Source: Pseudomonas parafulva
GTDB lineage: Bacteria; Pseudomonadota; Gammaproteobacteria; Pseudomonadales; Pseudomonadaceae
Reading direction: 5' to 3'
Length of the DNA stretch: 64,000 nt
NCBI RefSeq assembly: GCF_000800255.1
Contig: NZ_CP009747.1
Coordinates: 496,001-560,000 of the forward strand
Shown here: piece by piece, positions 27,819 through 38,053 of the stretch
Numbering within the stretch: position 1 is the first letter of the stretch
How the letters are laid out: every line of letters begins with the position of its first letter
Position numbers and translations under genes: made by a program
The notes under the pieces: generated by a model
Seen by the model: the letters and a program-made list of their open reading frames with translations, nothing else
The model's database searches: none
Told to the model about the DNA's origin: nothing

Positions 27819-28574
27819 TCAGACGACCTCGAGGCGAACTTTGTTCTGGTTCAGCAACTGCGAAAGCGCCGGGGTCGGCGTCTGGTCGGTGACCAGGCAG
27901 TCGATCAGGTTGATCGAACCCAGTCGCACCATGGCGTTGCGCCCGAACTTACTGGAGTCGGCCGCGAGCAGCACTTGTCGAGCGTTGGCGATGATCGCCT
28001 GGGAGACGCGCACTTCCTGATAGTCGAAGTCCAGCAGGCTGCCGTCTTCGTCGATCCCGCTGATACCGACCACGGCGAAATCCACCTTGAACTGGCTGAT
28101 GAAGTCGACGCTGGCCTGGCCGACCACGCCGCCGTCACGGCGCACGGTGCCGCCGGCCACCAGTACCTCGAAGTCGTCCTTGGCGGCGAGGATCGAGGCC
28201 ACGTGCAGGTTGTTGGTGATCACCTTGAGGTGGTTGTGGTTGAGCAGGGCGCGGGCGATGGATTCGGTGGTGGTGCCGATGTTGATGAACAGCGAGGCGT
28301 GATCGGGAATCTGCCGGGCCACGGCTTCGGCGATGCGCTGCTTTTCGTCGCGCATCTGGTCGGCGCGCATGGCATAGGCGGTGTTCTCGACGCTCGAGTC
28401 GTAGGCGGCGCCACCGTGATAGCGACGCAGCAGGTTGGCTTCGGCCAATTGGTTGATGTCGCGGCGGATGGTCTGGGGGGTGACGACGAACAGTTGGGCC
28501 ATTTCCTCGATACTGACGTAGCCGCGTTCGCGCACCAGTTCGAGAATTTGTTGTTGGCGGGGGGGCAGATTCAT
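27819..28574 (-). CDS. glpR: GlpR, DeoR-family repressor of the glycerol regulon
   Basis: 251 residues. DeoR-type N-terminal helix-turn-helix ([40 protein letters not shown]). The C-terminal sugar-phosphate-sensing domain has [13 protein letters not shown] and [13 protein letters not shown]. It represses glp genes and is released by glycerol-3-phosphate. Its ATG at 28574 opens the DeoR domain. It lies between glpK and glpD with candidate operators on its downstream side (glpD) and upstream of glpF. Confidence 0.94.
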   Translation of the reverse strand: MNLPPRQQQILELVRERGYVSIEEMAQLFVVTPQTIRRDINQLAEANLLRRYHGGAAYDSSVENTAYAMRADQMRDEKQRIAEAVARQIPDHASLFINIGTTTESIARALLNHNHLKVITNNLHVASILAAKDDFEVLVAGGTVRRDGGVVGQASVDFISQFKVDFAVVGISGIDEDGSLLDFDYQEVRVSQAIIANARQVLLAADSSKFGRNAMVRLGSINLIDCLVTDQTPTPALSQLLNQNKVRLEVV

Positions 28575-28665
28575 GGGCGGTCCTTTGGGGCTGCCGGACA
28601 AATGCTGCAATGATGCCGTAGGACGGGGATGTCGGCCAGTGGCGTATCCCACCGCTGCGTCCTGG

Positions 28666-28700
28666 CCCTGTAGGCGCGGCGAAGCACCGCGCCTACAGGG
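28666..28700. repeat. REP-like stem-loop between glpR and glpK
   Basis: CCCTGTAGGCGCGG (28666-28679) and CCGCGCCTACAGGG (28687-28700) form a perfect 14-bp inverted repeat with a 7-base loop. The CTGTAGG/CCTACAG ends recall the short palindromic REP elements scattered between Pseudomonas genes. It follows the glpK stop and may protect or terminate upstream mRNA. Only one copy of this exact form is seen in the window. Confidence 0.6.
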
Positions 28701-28711
28701 TGCAGCAGGCT

Positions 28712-30265
<1,554 letters not shown>

Positions 30266-30277
30266 TCAGTGCCGATC

Positions 30278-31129
30278 TCAGGAGGCCTGAGTATCGCCCT
30301 GGTTGACGGCCGCTGTCTGCGGTTGGGCGGCTTCGGCCGTCGGCAGGCTGCGGGCGATGAGTACGCGGTAGCCTGCGGCCCCCAGGCAAGCACCGAGAAT
30401 CGGTGCCAGCAACGGGACCAGGAAGTACGGGATGTCGCGTGCGCCGGTGAAGGCAATATCGCCCCAGCCGGCAAAGAAGGTCATCAGTTTGGGACCGAAA
30501 TCTCGGGCCGGATTCATGGCGAAGCCGGTCAGTGGGCCCATGGCGCTGCCGATCACCGCGATCAGCAGGCCGATCAGCAACGGCGCGGTGGCGCCGCGCG
30601 GCAGGCCGTTGTTGTCATCGGTCAGGGCCATGATCACGGCCATGAGGATGGCGGTGATGATCACTTCCACCAACGCCGCCTGGGCGGTGGACAGCGAGGG
30701 ATGCGGGTAAGTGGAGAACACCGAGGCCAGCTCCAGGCTCGCCGGACTGCCGCGCAGCATGCCGTGGGCCTGTTCGAAATCGAAGAACAGCGTGCTGTAC
30801 AGGCAATACACCAACGCAGCGCCACAGAACGCACCGGCTACCTGAGCGATCACGTAGAACGGCAGTTTGCGCTTCTCGAAACCGGCGAACAGCGTCAGCG
30901 CGATGCTGACCGCCGGATTCAGGTGAGCGCCCGATACCCCGGCACTGAGGTAGATCGCCATGCTGACGCCAACCCCCCAGATGATGCTGATTTCCCACAG
31001 GCCGAAGCTGGCGCCGGCGACCTTGAGCGCAGCGACGCAGCCGGTGCCGAAAAAGATCAGCAGTGCCGTACCCAGGAATTCGGCCATGCATTGGCCGCCA
31101 AGCGTCGGTTGTCGTAGAGCTGTGGTCAT
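30278..31129 (-). CDS. glpF: GlpF, glycerol uptake facilitator (aquaglyceroporin)
   Basis: 283 residues with six hydrophobic helices and both MIP-channel NPA boxes: HLNPAVSIA and MNPARDFGPK. The second carries the Asp typical of glycerol facilitators. It passively admits glycerol across the inner membrane. The ATG at 31129 follows a GAGGTTC ribosome-binding site. First gene of the glp group; a GlpR-like operator lies about 120 bp upstream. Confidence 0.95.
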   Translation of the reverse strand: MTTALRQPTLGGQCMAEFLGTALLIFFGTGCVAALKVAGASFGLWEISIIWGVGVSMAIYLSAGVSGAHLNPAVSIALTLFAGFEKRKLPFYVIAQVAGAFCGAALVYCLYSTLFFDFEQAHGMLRGSPASLELASVFSTYPHPSLSTAQAALVEVIITAILMAVIMALTDDNNGLPRGATAPLLIGLLIAVIGSAMGPLTGFAMNPARDFGPKLMTFFAGWGDIAFTGARDIPYFLVPLLAPILGACLGAAGYRVLIARSLPTAEAAQPQTAAVNQGDTQAS

Positions 31130-31248
31130 GGATGAACCTCGGTTCTTGTTGTTGTGAGACGCTGAGCGCTCAGCGGTTCTCGCCGGTAATCCATCCCCAT
31201 GAATCATCAGCGAGTGTACGAATGTGCACTTTTTCTGTGCGTGTTTTC

Positions 31249-31260
31249 TTCAAAAACGAA
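31249..31260. promoter_or_regulatory. GlpR-like operator upstream of glpF
   Basis: On the minus strand it reads TTCGTTTTTGAA, identical at 10 of 12 positions to TTCGTTTGCGAA in the glpD operator (27670-27681). It lies in the 306-bp ybaK/glpF intergenic region, about 120 bp before the glpF ATG, in a local AT-rich patch that could hold the promoter. Nothing else recognisable was found in this gap. Confidence 0.5.
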
Positions 31261-31435
31261 AAAATATAGACAAGAAACGCTGATGTCAAAGGTCGAAAGT
31301 GAACGATCAGCCACATTTCGACTCACGACCGCGCAGTCGTTTGCGCACTGCTGGTGCAGGCGGCAGAAGGCCACTGGCTGGCCCCGGGCAATTGGCCTAC
31401 AGTAGCCGCCGAGCCGATCCTGACTGGAGCTGTGC

Positions 31436-31906
31436 ATGACCCCCGCCCTCGACCTGTTGAAGAACGCGCGCGCCGAACATCGCGTGCTCAGCTACGAACA
31501 CGACCCAAAGTCCGCGTCCTATGGCCTGGAGGCTGCCGAGAAACTCGGGCTGGATCCGCAGCAGGTGTTCAAGACACTGCTGGCGTGCAGCGAGAAGGGA
31601 GAATTGCTGGTTGCGGTGGTGCCGGTGGTCGGCACGCTCGATCTGAAGGCGTTGGCCCATGCCGCCGGGGTGAAAAAGTGCGAGATGGCCGACCCTGCCG
31701 CCGCGCAGCGTGCCACCGGCTATTTGGTAGGCGGCATCAGTCCGCTGGGGCAGAAGAAGCGCTTGCGCACCTTCATCGATGCATCAGCGCAGCAGTTCGA
31801 CAGTATTCATGTCAGTGCCGGACGGCGCGGCCTGGAGGTGGAACTGGCCGCTGCGGTGCTGGCCGAGCATACCAAGGGTGTGTTCGCCAGCATCGGCCGG
31901 GGCTGA
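31436..31906 (+). CDS. ybaK: YbaK, Cys-tRNA(Pro)/Cys-tRNA deacylase
   Basis: 156 residues, YbaK/EbsC editing domain: opening TPALDLLKNARAEHRVLSY, then QVFKTLLACSEKGELLVAVV, a conserved Lys in VKKCEMADPAAAQRATGYLVG and GGISPLGQKKRL. It hydrolyses Cys mischarged on tRNA(Pro), acting in trans to prolyl-tRNA synthetase. Single gene; converges on the ABC ATPase gene with a 28-bp gap. Confidence 0.94.
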   Translation: MTPALDLLKNARAEHRVLSYEHDPKSASYGLEAAEKLGLDPQQVFKTLLACSEKGELLVAVVPVVGTLDLKALAHAAGVKKCEMADPAAAQRATGYLVGGISPLGQKKRLRTFIDASAQQFDSIHVSAGRRGLEVELAAAVLAEHTKGVFASIGRG

Positions 31907-31934
31907 GACGAGCGTCACAGCCCGGCCGCAGTGA

Positions 31935-33044
31935 TCAATGGGCTGGACTGTGGCGGCGCACGCCGTTGTCCTGCGTGGTGAGGTGCGCGGCTACGCTGCC
32001 GGGCACGGCGAACAGCACCAGATGATCGGCCGCTACGGCAATGCCCACGTCCTGACCGATCTGATGATCGACATGACTGGGGAAGATCGCCTCCAGTTGG
32101 CTACCGGTCGGCAGTTGCAGGCGATAGAGGGTTGAGGCGCCGAGGAAGCTCTTGCCGTGGATGCGCGCGCGCAATGCGCTGTCCGGGGCATGCACGATGT
32201 CGTCGGGTCGCAACAGCACGTCCACTGCGCTGCCCGCGGGCATCGCATAGGCACGGTTGCCGCGCAGCTCGCCCAGCTCCGTGGTGACGGCCTCGGGGCT
32301 GCTCATTTGCCCACGGATGAAGTAACCCTGGCCGATGAAGCTGGCGACGAACGGCGTCTGCGGTTCGTGGTACAGGTTGTAGGGCGTGTCCCATTGCTCC
32401 AGGCGACCTTCCTTGAACACACCGACATGGTCGCTGACGGCGAAGGCTTCTTCCTGGTCATGGGTGACCAGAATCGCACTGGTGCCGCGGCTCTTGAGAA
32501 TGTCGCGCACCTCGTGGCTCAGGCGCTTGCGCAGCTCGACGTCGAGGTTGGAAAAGGGCTCGTCGAGCAGCAGCAGTTGCGGCTCCGGCGCCAGCGCGCG
32601 GGCCAGCGCGACGCGTTGCTGCTGGCCGCCGGACAGCTCGTGCGGGTAACGCCCGCCCAGGCCGCCGAGCTTGACCAGTTCGAGCATGTCTTCGACCACC
32701 TGGGCCTGGCGTGGGTGCTTGGCGATGCCGAAGGCGATGTTCTGCGCCACCGTGAGGTGCGGGAACAGCGCGTAATCCTGGAACACCATGCCGATGCGGC
32801 GCTTTTCCGGTGCGAGGGTGAAGCCGGCGCGCGAGATGACCTCGCCGGCCAACTGGATCTCGCCGTCATGCACCGGCTCGAAGCCGGCGATGGCGCGCAG
32901 GGTGGTGGTCTTGCCGCAACCGGAGGAGCCGAGCAGGCAACCGATGTCGCCGGCGTTCAGGTGCAGGTTGAGGTTCTGGACGATGCGCTGCTCGCCGTAG
33001 CCACAGGCGAGGTTGCGCAGGTTGAGCAGCAGGGGTTGACTCAT
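31935..33044 (-). CDS. ABC transporter ATP-binding protein, PotA/FbpC type (orphan)
   Basis: 369 residues. ATPase core: Walker [12 protein letters not shown]-loop [11 protein letters not shown], signature [15 protein letters not shown], Walker [13 protein letters not shown] and H-loop [11 protein letters not shown]-terminal TOBE-type regulatory domain follows ([11 protein letters not shown]). This architecture serves iron(III), spermidine/putrescine or sulfate-type importers. No permease or binding protein is adjacent, so it must pair with components encoded elsewhere. Its start overlaps the argF stop by 4 bp, so it is co-translated with argF. Confidence 0.9.
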   Translation of the reverse strand: MSQPLLLNLRNLACGYGEQRIVQNLNLHLNAGDIGCLLGSSGCGKTTTLRAIAGFEPVHDGEIQLAGEVISRAGFTLAPEKRRIGMVFQDYALFPHLTVAQNIAFGIAKHPRQAQVVEDMLELVKLGGLGGRYPHELSGGQQQRVALARALAPEPQLLLLDEPFSNLDVELRKRLSHEVRDILKSRGTSAILVTHDQEEAFAVSDHVGVFKEGRLEQWDTPYNLYHEPQTPFVASFIGQGYFIRGQMSSPEAVTTELGELRGNRAYAMPAGSAVDVLLRPDDIVHAPDSALRARIHGKSFLGASTLYRLQLPTGSQLEAIFPSHVDHQIGQDVGIAVAADHLVLFAVPGSVAAHLTTQDNGVRRHSPAH

Positions 33045-33961
33045 GCGGTGTGGTAAGCCGGTTCTACAAGGAATTCAAGAAGGGCCTTCTGTGCATGCAG
33101 GCGGTTCTCGGCCTGGTCCCAGGCGACCGACCGGGGGTCGTCGAGCAGGTCCTGGCTGATTTCCTCGCCACGGTGGGCGGGCAGGCAGTGCATGAACAGG
33201 GCATCGGGTGCCGCCAGGTCGAGCAGTTCGCGGGTGACCTGGTAAGGCGCGAAGTGCGCCAGGCGCCTGGCAGTTTCCTCTTCCTGGCCCATGGAAGTCC
33301 AGACATCGGTGGTCACCAGATGCGCGCCGCGCACCGCTTGCTGCGGGTCGCGGATGATCTGCACGCGATCGCCGCCCAACGCCAGGAAGCGCGGATCGGG
33401 TTCGTAGCCTTCGGGGCAGGCGATGCGCAGTTGGAAGTCGAACTGGCGGGCGGCTTCGATGTACGAGTTGCACATGTTGAAGCCATCACCGATCCAGGCC
33501 ACGGTCTTGCCCTGGATCGAGCCGCGGTGCTCGACGAAGGTCTGCATGTCGGCGAGCAGTTGGCAGGGGTGCGATTCATCGGACAAGCCGTTGATCAACG
33601 GGACTTTCGAATGGGCGGCGAACTCGGTGAGGGTGCTGTGGGCGTGGGTACGGATCATCACCACATCGACCATGCTCGAGAGCACGATGGCGCTGTCGCC
33701 AATCGGTTCGCCACGGCCCAGTTGGGTGTCGCGCGGGGACAGGAATATCGCCTGGCCGCCGAGCTGGATCATGCCGGCTTCGAACGACACCCGCGTACGG
33801 GTCGAGGACTTCTCGAAGATCATCCCCAGTACGCGGTTCTTCAGAGGCTCATGGAGCACGCCGCGCTTGCGCAGGCCCTTCAGCTCGATGCCTCGACGGA
33901 TCACGCCGAGCAGTTCGTCAGCGGTGAAATCCAGCAGGGAGAGAAAGTGCCTGGTGCTCAT
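33041..33961 (-). CDS. argF: ArgF, anabolic ornithine carbamoyltransferase
   Basis: 306 residues. Carbamoyl-phosphate motif [28 protein letters not shown] and the ornithine/catalytic loop [10 protein letters not shown] (catalytic Cys) are present. It condenses ornithine and carbamoyl phosphate to citrulline in arginine biosynthesis. It overlaps the downstream ABC ATPase by 4 bp. argG, the next pathway step, is at 41717-42934. A candidate promoter with an ArgR-type half-site lies upstream. Confidence 0.95.
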   Translation of the reverse strand: MSTRHFLSLLDFTADELLGVIRRGIELKGLRKRGVLHEPLKNRVLGMIFEKSSTRTRVSFEAGMIQLGGQAIFLSPRDTQLGRGEPIGDSAIVLSSMVDVVMIRTHAHSTLTEFAAHSKVPLINGLSDESHPCQLLADMQTFVEHRGSIQGKTVAWIGDGFNMCNSYIEAARQFDFQLRIACPEGYEPDPRFLALGGDRVQIIRDPQQAVRGAHLVTTDVWTSMGQEEETARRLAHFAPYQVTRELLDLAAPDALFMHCLPAHRGEEISQDLLDDPRSVAWDQAENRLHAQKALLEFLVEPAYHTA

Positions 33962-34075
33962 GAGATGACTACCTTATCTGCAACGTTTTGCAGGCCGGCC
34001 GTAGGTTTTTTTTGACAACGGCGGTGACCTGCGGCGTAAGCCGCGCGGGGCGGACGGAATGGGGAAAGGCGCAAT

Positions 34076-34103
34076 ACTATAATTAAATGTCGCCTGAAAC
34101 CAA
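34076..34103 (-). promoter_or_regulatory. Candidate argF promoter overlapped by an ArgR half-site
   Basis: On the minus strand, TTGGTT (34103-34098) and TATAGT (34081-34076) are 16 bp apart, an acceptable sigma-70 pair. The opposite strand carries TGTCGC at 34088-34093 followed after eight bases by AA, matching the Pseudomonas ArgR half-site TGTCGCN8AA. A repressor bound here would cover the promoter. No in-phase second half-site was found, so this is tentative. The rest of the 363-bp gap to 34324 shows no gene. Confidence 0.4.
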
Positions 34104-34324
34104 GAGGTGAAACAGGTCGCCTGTATCAAGGCGTGTCGTAAACCCTTGTGAAGCGACTGTTTTTTATTTTCTACAGGGTTGTACACGGGCCATCGGGGCG
34201 TTTGCAAACCCCGTGTCGCGAATCGTGCGCCTGATGACGCTCGATTCACAGCGCTTAGCGCCGTGGCGGCGGGAGGCGCGCGGGCATAGTCTGGGCTCTC
34301 CAGAACAACAAGGCAGAGGCGGCC

Positions 34325-36433
34325 ATGACCAAGACCCTGCATTACCGTGCGTGTCATCTGTGCGAAGCCATCTGTGGCCTGGCCATCGAAGTCAGCCACG
34401 GACCGGATGGGCTGGCTTCGATCGATTCCATCAAGGGCGACCGCGAAGACCCGTTCAGCCGTGGCCACATCTGCCCCAAGGCCGTGGCCCTGCAGGACAT
34501 CCAGGACGACCCGGATCGCCTGCGTCAGCCCCATCGGCGGGTCGGCGATCACTGGCAGCCGATCGGCTGGGACGAAGCCTTCGCCCTGGCCGCCGAGCGG
34601 CTGTGGCAGATCCAGCAGCATCATGGGCGCAACGCCGTGGCGGTGTACCAGGGCAATCCCAGCGTGCACAACTATGGGCTGATGACCCACAGCAACTACT
34701 TTCTCGGCCTGCTCAAGACCCGCAACCGTTTTTCCGCCACTTCGGTCGACCAGTTGCCCCAGCACCTGACCAGCCACCTGATGTACGGCCATGGCCTGCT
34801 GCTGCCGATACCGGACATCGACCACACCGACTTCATGCTGATCCTCGGCGGCAACCCGCTGGCCTCCAACGGCAGCATCATGACCGTGCCGGATGTGGAA
34901 AAACGCCTGAAAGCGCTGCGTGCCCGCGGTGGTCGTCTGGTGGTGATCGACCCCCGTCGCAGCGAAACGGCGGCGATGGCCGATCAGCACCTGTTCATCC
35001 GCCCCGGTGGTGACGCGGCGTTGCTCTGCGGGCTGCTCAACACCCTGTTCAGTGAAGACCTCGCGCGCGGCTCGCACCTGCCGGTGCAAGGGCTGCAACA
35101 GGTGCGCGAAGCCATTGCGCCGTTCACGGCCCAGGCCATGAGTGCGCTGTGCGGCGTAGAGGCCGAACAGATCCGCCAGTTGGCCCGCGATTTCGCGGCG
35201 GCGCAGCGCGCGGTGTGCTACGGGCGCATGGGGGTCTCGACCCAGACCTTCGGCACCCTGTGCCATTGGCTGGTGCAACTGATCAACCTGGTCACCGGCA
35301 ACCTCGACCGGGTGGGCGGCGCGCTGTGCACCGACCCGGCGGTGGACCTGGTCGCCAGTACCTCGGGCGGGCACTTCGACCAATGGCGCAGCCGCGTTTC
35401 CGGCTTGCCGGAGTACGGCGGCGAGCTGCCGGTGGCGGCGCTGGCCGAAGAAATGCTGACGCCTGGCGAAGGCCAAATCAAAGCCTTGGTCACGGTGGCC
35501 GGCAATCCGGTGCTGTCCACCCCCAATGGCCGCCAATTGGACGGCGCCCTGGCGGGGCTGGAATTCATGCTCAGCATCGACCTGTACATCAACGAGACCA
35601 CGCGCCACGCCGACCTGATCCTGCCGTCCACCTCGGCGCTGGAAAACGACCATTACGACAGCACCTTCAACCTGCTGGCGGTGCGCAATGTCACCCGTTT
35701 CAACCGGGCGATCCTGGCCAAGCCGCAGGGCGCACTGCACGACTGGGAGATCTTCGTCGGTCTGGCACGCGCCTTCGCCGAGCGGGCGGCCCTGGAACTC
35801 AAGCCGACCTTGCCGCCGGCGCAGATGATCGACCTGGCCTTGCGCACAGGACCCCGTGGCGAAGCCTCGCCCTGGAACCTGTCGTTACAGACGCTGGACG
35901 CACATCCCCATGGCCTGGACCTGGGGCCGTTGCAGGCGAACCTCGCCACGCGTCTGCGCACTCCCGCGCAGGCGGTGCAGGCCGCGCCGCAGGTGCTGCT
36001 CGACGACTTGCAACGTCTGGCACGCCAGGTGCCCATGGCGCCCGACCAACTGTTGCTCATCGGCCGGCGTCATGTCCGCAGCAATAATTCCTGGATGCAC
36101 AACTATCACCGCCTGATCAAAGGCAAGCCGCGCCATCAACTGCTCATGCATCCGCAGGATCTGCAGCAGCGGCAGCTCGAAGATGGCCAGTGGGTACGCG
36201 TGCGTTCGCGCACCGGCAGCCTGGAAGTGCAGGTGTTGGCCAGTGACGAGGTGATGCCGGGCGTGGTCAGCCTGCCCCATGGGTGGGGGCACGCACGCCA
36301 GGGCGTCCAATTGCAGATCGCCCAGGCGCAGCCGGGGGTGAGTGCCAATGACCTGACCGACGAAACCCTGCGCGATGCACTGTCGGGCAACGCCGCGCTC
36401 AATGGCGTACCGGTGCAGGTCGAGGCGGCTTGA
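34325..36433 (+). CDS. Molybdopterin-dependent oxidoreductase
   Basis: 702 residues of the DMSO reductase superfamily. The N-terminal 4Fe-4S site is CHLCEAIC (Cys at 10, 13 and 17) with a fourth Cys in GHICPKAVALQ. Molybdopterin-binding stretches include VYQGNPSVHNYG, LMLILGGNPLASNGS-type FMLILGGNPLASN, VVIDPRRSETA and the C-terminal dinucleotide-binding domain (LIGRRHVRSNNSWMHN). No twin-arginine signal is present, so it is probably cytoplasmic. No electron-transfer subunit adjoins it, and the substrate is unknown. Confidence 0.9.
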   Translation: MTKTLHYRACHLCEAICGLAIEVSHGPDGLASIDSIKGDREDPFSRGHICPKAVALQDIQDDPDRLRQPHRRVGDHWQPIGWDEAFALAAERLWQIQQHHGRNAVAVYQGNPSVHNYGLMTHSNYFLGLLKTRNRFSATSVDQLPQHLTSHLMYGHGLLLPIPDIDHTDFMLILGGNPLASNGSIMTVPDVEKRLKALRARGGRLVVIDPRRSETAAMADQHLFIRPGGDAALLCGLLNTLFSEDLARGSHLPVQGLQQVREAIAPFTAQAMSALCGVEAEQIRQLARDFAAAQRAVCYGRMGVSTQTFGTLCHWLVQLINLVTGNLDRVGGALCTDPAVDLVASTSGGHFDQWRSRVSGLPEYGGELPVAALAEEMLTPGEGQIKALVTVAGNPVLSTPNGRQLDGALAGLEFMLSIDLYINETTRHADLILPSTSALENDHYDSTFNLLAVRNVTRFNRAILAKPQGALHDWEIFVGLARAFAERAALELKPTLPPAQMIDLALRTGPRGEASPWNLSLQTLDAHPHGLDLGPLQANLATRLRTPAQAVQAAPQVLLDDLQRLARQVPMAPDQLLLIGRRHVRSNNSWMHNYHRLIKGKPRHQLLMHPQDLQQRQLEDGQWVRVRSRTGSLEVQVLASDEVMPGVVSLPHGWGHARQGVQLQIAQAQPGVSANDLTDETLRDALSGNAALNGVPVQVEAA

Positions 36434-36457
36434 TTCGATCGTGAGCCGAGGGCCATG

Positions 36458-36476
36458 GCCGAGCACGGCACTCGGC
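36458..36476 (+). terminator. Weak stem-loop after the molybdopterin oxidoreductase
   Basis: GCCGAG (36458-36463) and CTCGGC (36471-36476) enclose a 7-base loop and are followed by TTTCC, 25 bp after the stop codon. It may terminate the oxidoreductase transcript before grxD. Confidence 0.4.
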
Positions 36477-36537
36477 TTTCCGATACAATGCCCGACCGTG
36501 CCGACGACCGTGTCGGAAAGTTCAGCCGAGGTGCTCC

Positions 36538-36873
36538 ATGGATATCATCGAAACAATCAAAGAGCAGATTGCCAACAACACCATTCTGCTTTACATGAAA
36601 GGCTCGCCGAATGCCCCGCAGTGCGGCTTCTCGGCCCGTGCTTCGCAGGCGGTGATGGGGTGCGGCGAGAAGTTCGCCTACGTCGACATCCTGCAGAATC
36701 CGGAAATCCGCGCCAACCTGCCCAAATACGCCAACTGGCCGACCTTCCCGCAACTGTGGGTGGGCGGCGAACTGGTCGGCGGCAGCGACATCGTGCTGGA
36801 AATGTTCGAAAAGGGTGAACTGCAGACCCTGATCAAGGACGCGGCCGCCAAGGCCAAGGCCTCCGAGGCCTGA
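36538..36873 (+). CDS. grxD: GrxD, monothiol glutaredoxin (Grx4 family)
   Basis: 111 residues with the CGFS active site in PNAPQCGFSARASQAV, the cis-Pro/TVP-like NWPTFPQLWVGGELVGG and the GSDIV glutathione-binding loop. CGFS glutaredoxins bind a 2Fe-2S cluster bridged with glutathione and shuttle clusters to target proteins, often with BolA partners. It faces bfr tail to tail across a large bidirectional terminator, so an Fe-S carrier sits next to iron storage. Confidence 0.95.
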   Translation: MDIIETIKEQIANNTILLYMKGSPNAPQCGFSARASQAVMGCGEKFAYVDILQNPEIRANLPKYANWPTFPQLWVGGELVGGSDIVLEMFEKGELQTLIKDAAAKAKASEA

Positions 36874-36888
36874 TGGTATCTTTGGCAC

Positions 36889-36930
36889 GCCCATGAAAAA
36901 GCCCCGCCTAGGCGGGGCTTTTTCATGGGC
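36889..36930. terminator. Bidirectional terminator (42-bp perfect palindrome) between grxD and bfr
   Basis: The 42 bp are a perfect palindrome centred at CCTAGG: GCCCATGAAAAAGCCCCGCC is followed by its exact reverse complement. It folds as a GC stem (AGCCCCGCC/GGCGGGGCT) flanked by A-run and T-run, giving intrinsic terminators on both strands. It serves the convergent grxD and bfr transcripts. Confidence 0.92.
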
Positions 36931-36944
36931 GGTAGAGGCGAAAC

Positions 36945-37418
36945 TTACTCTTCGCCCATCTGCGACTGCAGGTAGTTCTCGATGCCGATCTTGTCGATCA
37001 GGCCCAACTGGGTTTCCAGCCAGTCGATGTGCTCTTCCTCGGCTTCGAGGATGTCTTCGAGCAGGTCGCGCGAGCCAAAGTCACCAGCGGTTTCGCAGTG
37101 GGCGATGGCGGCTTTCAGATCGATCAGGCCTTTGTTTTCGATCTTCAGATCGCACTCGAGCATTTCACGGGTGTGCTCGCCGATGAGCAGTTTGCCCAGG
37201 TCCTGAACGTTGGGAATGCCTTCGAGGAAGAGAATACGCTTGATCAATTTATCAGCGTGCTTCATCTCGTCGATGGACTCTTTGTACTCGTGCTTGCCGA
37301 GCGCGTTCAGGCCCCAGTCTTCATACATACGCGCGTGCAGGAAGTACTGGTTGATCGCGACCAGCTCGTTTCCGAGGATCTTGTTGAGATGCTGGATGAC
37401 GCTTACGTCGCCTTTCAT
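36945..37418 (-). CDS. bfr: Bacterioferritin (heme-binding)
   Basis: 157 residues, four-helix ferritin. The ferroxidase ligands are in place (E18, E51, H54, and acidic ligands in IGEHTREML and [11 protein letters not shown]), and the heme ligand M52 is present in SIDEMKHAD. It oxidises Fe(II) and stores it as a mineral core in a 24-mer. The start is the ATG at 37418 ([16 protein letters not shown]). Divergence from most pairs: bfd lies just upstream on the same strand, and both genes have matching Fur-like sites. Confidence 0.95.
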   Translation of the reverse strand: MKGDVSVIQHLNKILGNELVAINQYFLHARMYEDWGLNALGKHEYKESIDEMKHADKLIKRILFLEGIPNVQDLGKLLIGEHTREMLECDLKIENKGLIDLKAAIAHCETAGDFGSRDLLEDILEAEEEHIDWLETQLGLIDKIGIENYLQSQMGEE

Positions 37419-37523
37419 GTCCGGGTTCCTGCCCTGAGAAGTGAGCCAATAGGCGAAGTCTGAGCCCGACAACTTTCTATGTCAAACCTAAGTTGTTGAA
37501 TAATAAGTGAAAATTAATAGGAA

Positions 37524-37538
37524 TAAGAATGTTTGTGA
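37524..37538. promoter_or_regulatory. Fur-like site upstream of bfr
   Basis: AATAAGAATGTTTGT is identical at 13 of 15 positions to AATGAGAATGCTTGT upstream of bfd (37889-37903). It lies 106 bp before the bfr ATG in an AT-rich stretch, in the same orientation as its bfd counterpart. Iron-responsive control is inferred. Confidence 0.45.
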
Positions 37539-37574
37539 ACCGCGTTGGTGGGCTAACTTATTGAATTACAGGCA

Positions 37575-37605
37575 TAAAAAAACCGGACACGAGGTCCGGT
37601 TCTTT
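37575..37605 (-). terminator. Rho-independent terminator of bfd
   Basis: Read on the minus strand, GAACCGGAC, a short loop, GTCCGGTT and a T-run (complement of the A-run at 37575-37582) form a classic terminator 15 bp past the bfd stop. It separates bfd from bfr. Confidence 0.85.
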
Positions 37606-37619
37606 GAAAGGGGGGTGTT

Positions 37620-37841
37620 TTAAGCGGCGGTGAATTCGACGGGGTAGGGCAGTGCAGGCTGCTGGGCGAGCTGAAGTTCGGTGAGGGTCTCACGAACCAC
37701 CTGCTTGGCCAGGCAGGCGCATTTACCACATTGGCTGGCCACGTTGGTGGCGGTACGGACTTCCTTGTAGCTGCAGCATCCTTCGTAGATCGCATCGCGG
37801 ATCTGTCCATCGGTGACGCCGACGCAGAGACATACGTACAT
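37620..37841 (-). CDS. bfd: Bfd, bacterioferritin-associated 2Fe-2S ferredoxin
   Basis: 73 residues. Starts MYVCLCVGVTDGQIRDAI and has the four-cysteine 2Fe-2S pattern C-x-C ... C-x2-C (C4, C6, C38, C41 in ASQCGKCACLAK). In Pseudomonas, Bfd docks on bacterioferritin and reduces the ferric core so stored iron can be mobilised when iron is scarce. A Fur box lies 45-63 bp upstream. Confidence 0.95.
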   Translation of the reverse strand: MYVCLCVGVTDGQIRDAIYEGCCSYKEVRTATNVASQCGKCACLAKQVVRETLTELQLAQQPALPYPVEFTAA

Positions 37842-37885
37842 AGGGTCTGACCATCGCTGGGTGAGTCGATGCGTTGGAGACTAAT

Positions 37886-37904
37886 GGTAATGAGAATGCT
37901 TGTC
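37886..37904. promoter_or_regulatory. Fur box upstream of bfd
   Basis: GGTAATGAGAATGCTTGTC agrees with the 19-bp Fur consensus GATAATGATAATCATTATC at 14 positions by my count. It is 45 bp upstream of the bfd ATG. Induction of bfd under iron starvation through Fur is well known in Pseudomonas. Confidence 0.7.
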
Positions 37905-38053
37905 AAAGCACTTGAAGAATGATTCATCTTCGCGCGACCGGCGGTCCGATTCGGCCTGTCATGATATCCCGTGTATGATGGTCGGTCTTTGCAGGATGCC
38001 GGGCGAGTCGACTCGCCTGGGCAACGGTTTTCACCCCCATCAGGAGATGACGA

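Noticed and set aside
34115..34219. Further TGTCGC/GGTCGC hexamers (34115, 34134, 34214) as a larger ArgR array at argF
   Set aside because: Their spacing is not 21 bp and most lack the trailing AA, so only the site at 34088 was kept as a candidate.
33974..35740. 588-codon open frame on the minus strand
   Set aside because: Antisense to the molybdopterin oxidoreductase, which has the Fe-S and cofactor motifs; the reverse frame has none.
36893..37186. Short open frames starting MKKPRLGGAFSWA on both strands
   Set aside because: Both start inside the palindromic terminator, which forces identical peptides on each strand; there is no ribosome-binding site and the frames run antisense into real genes.
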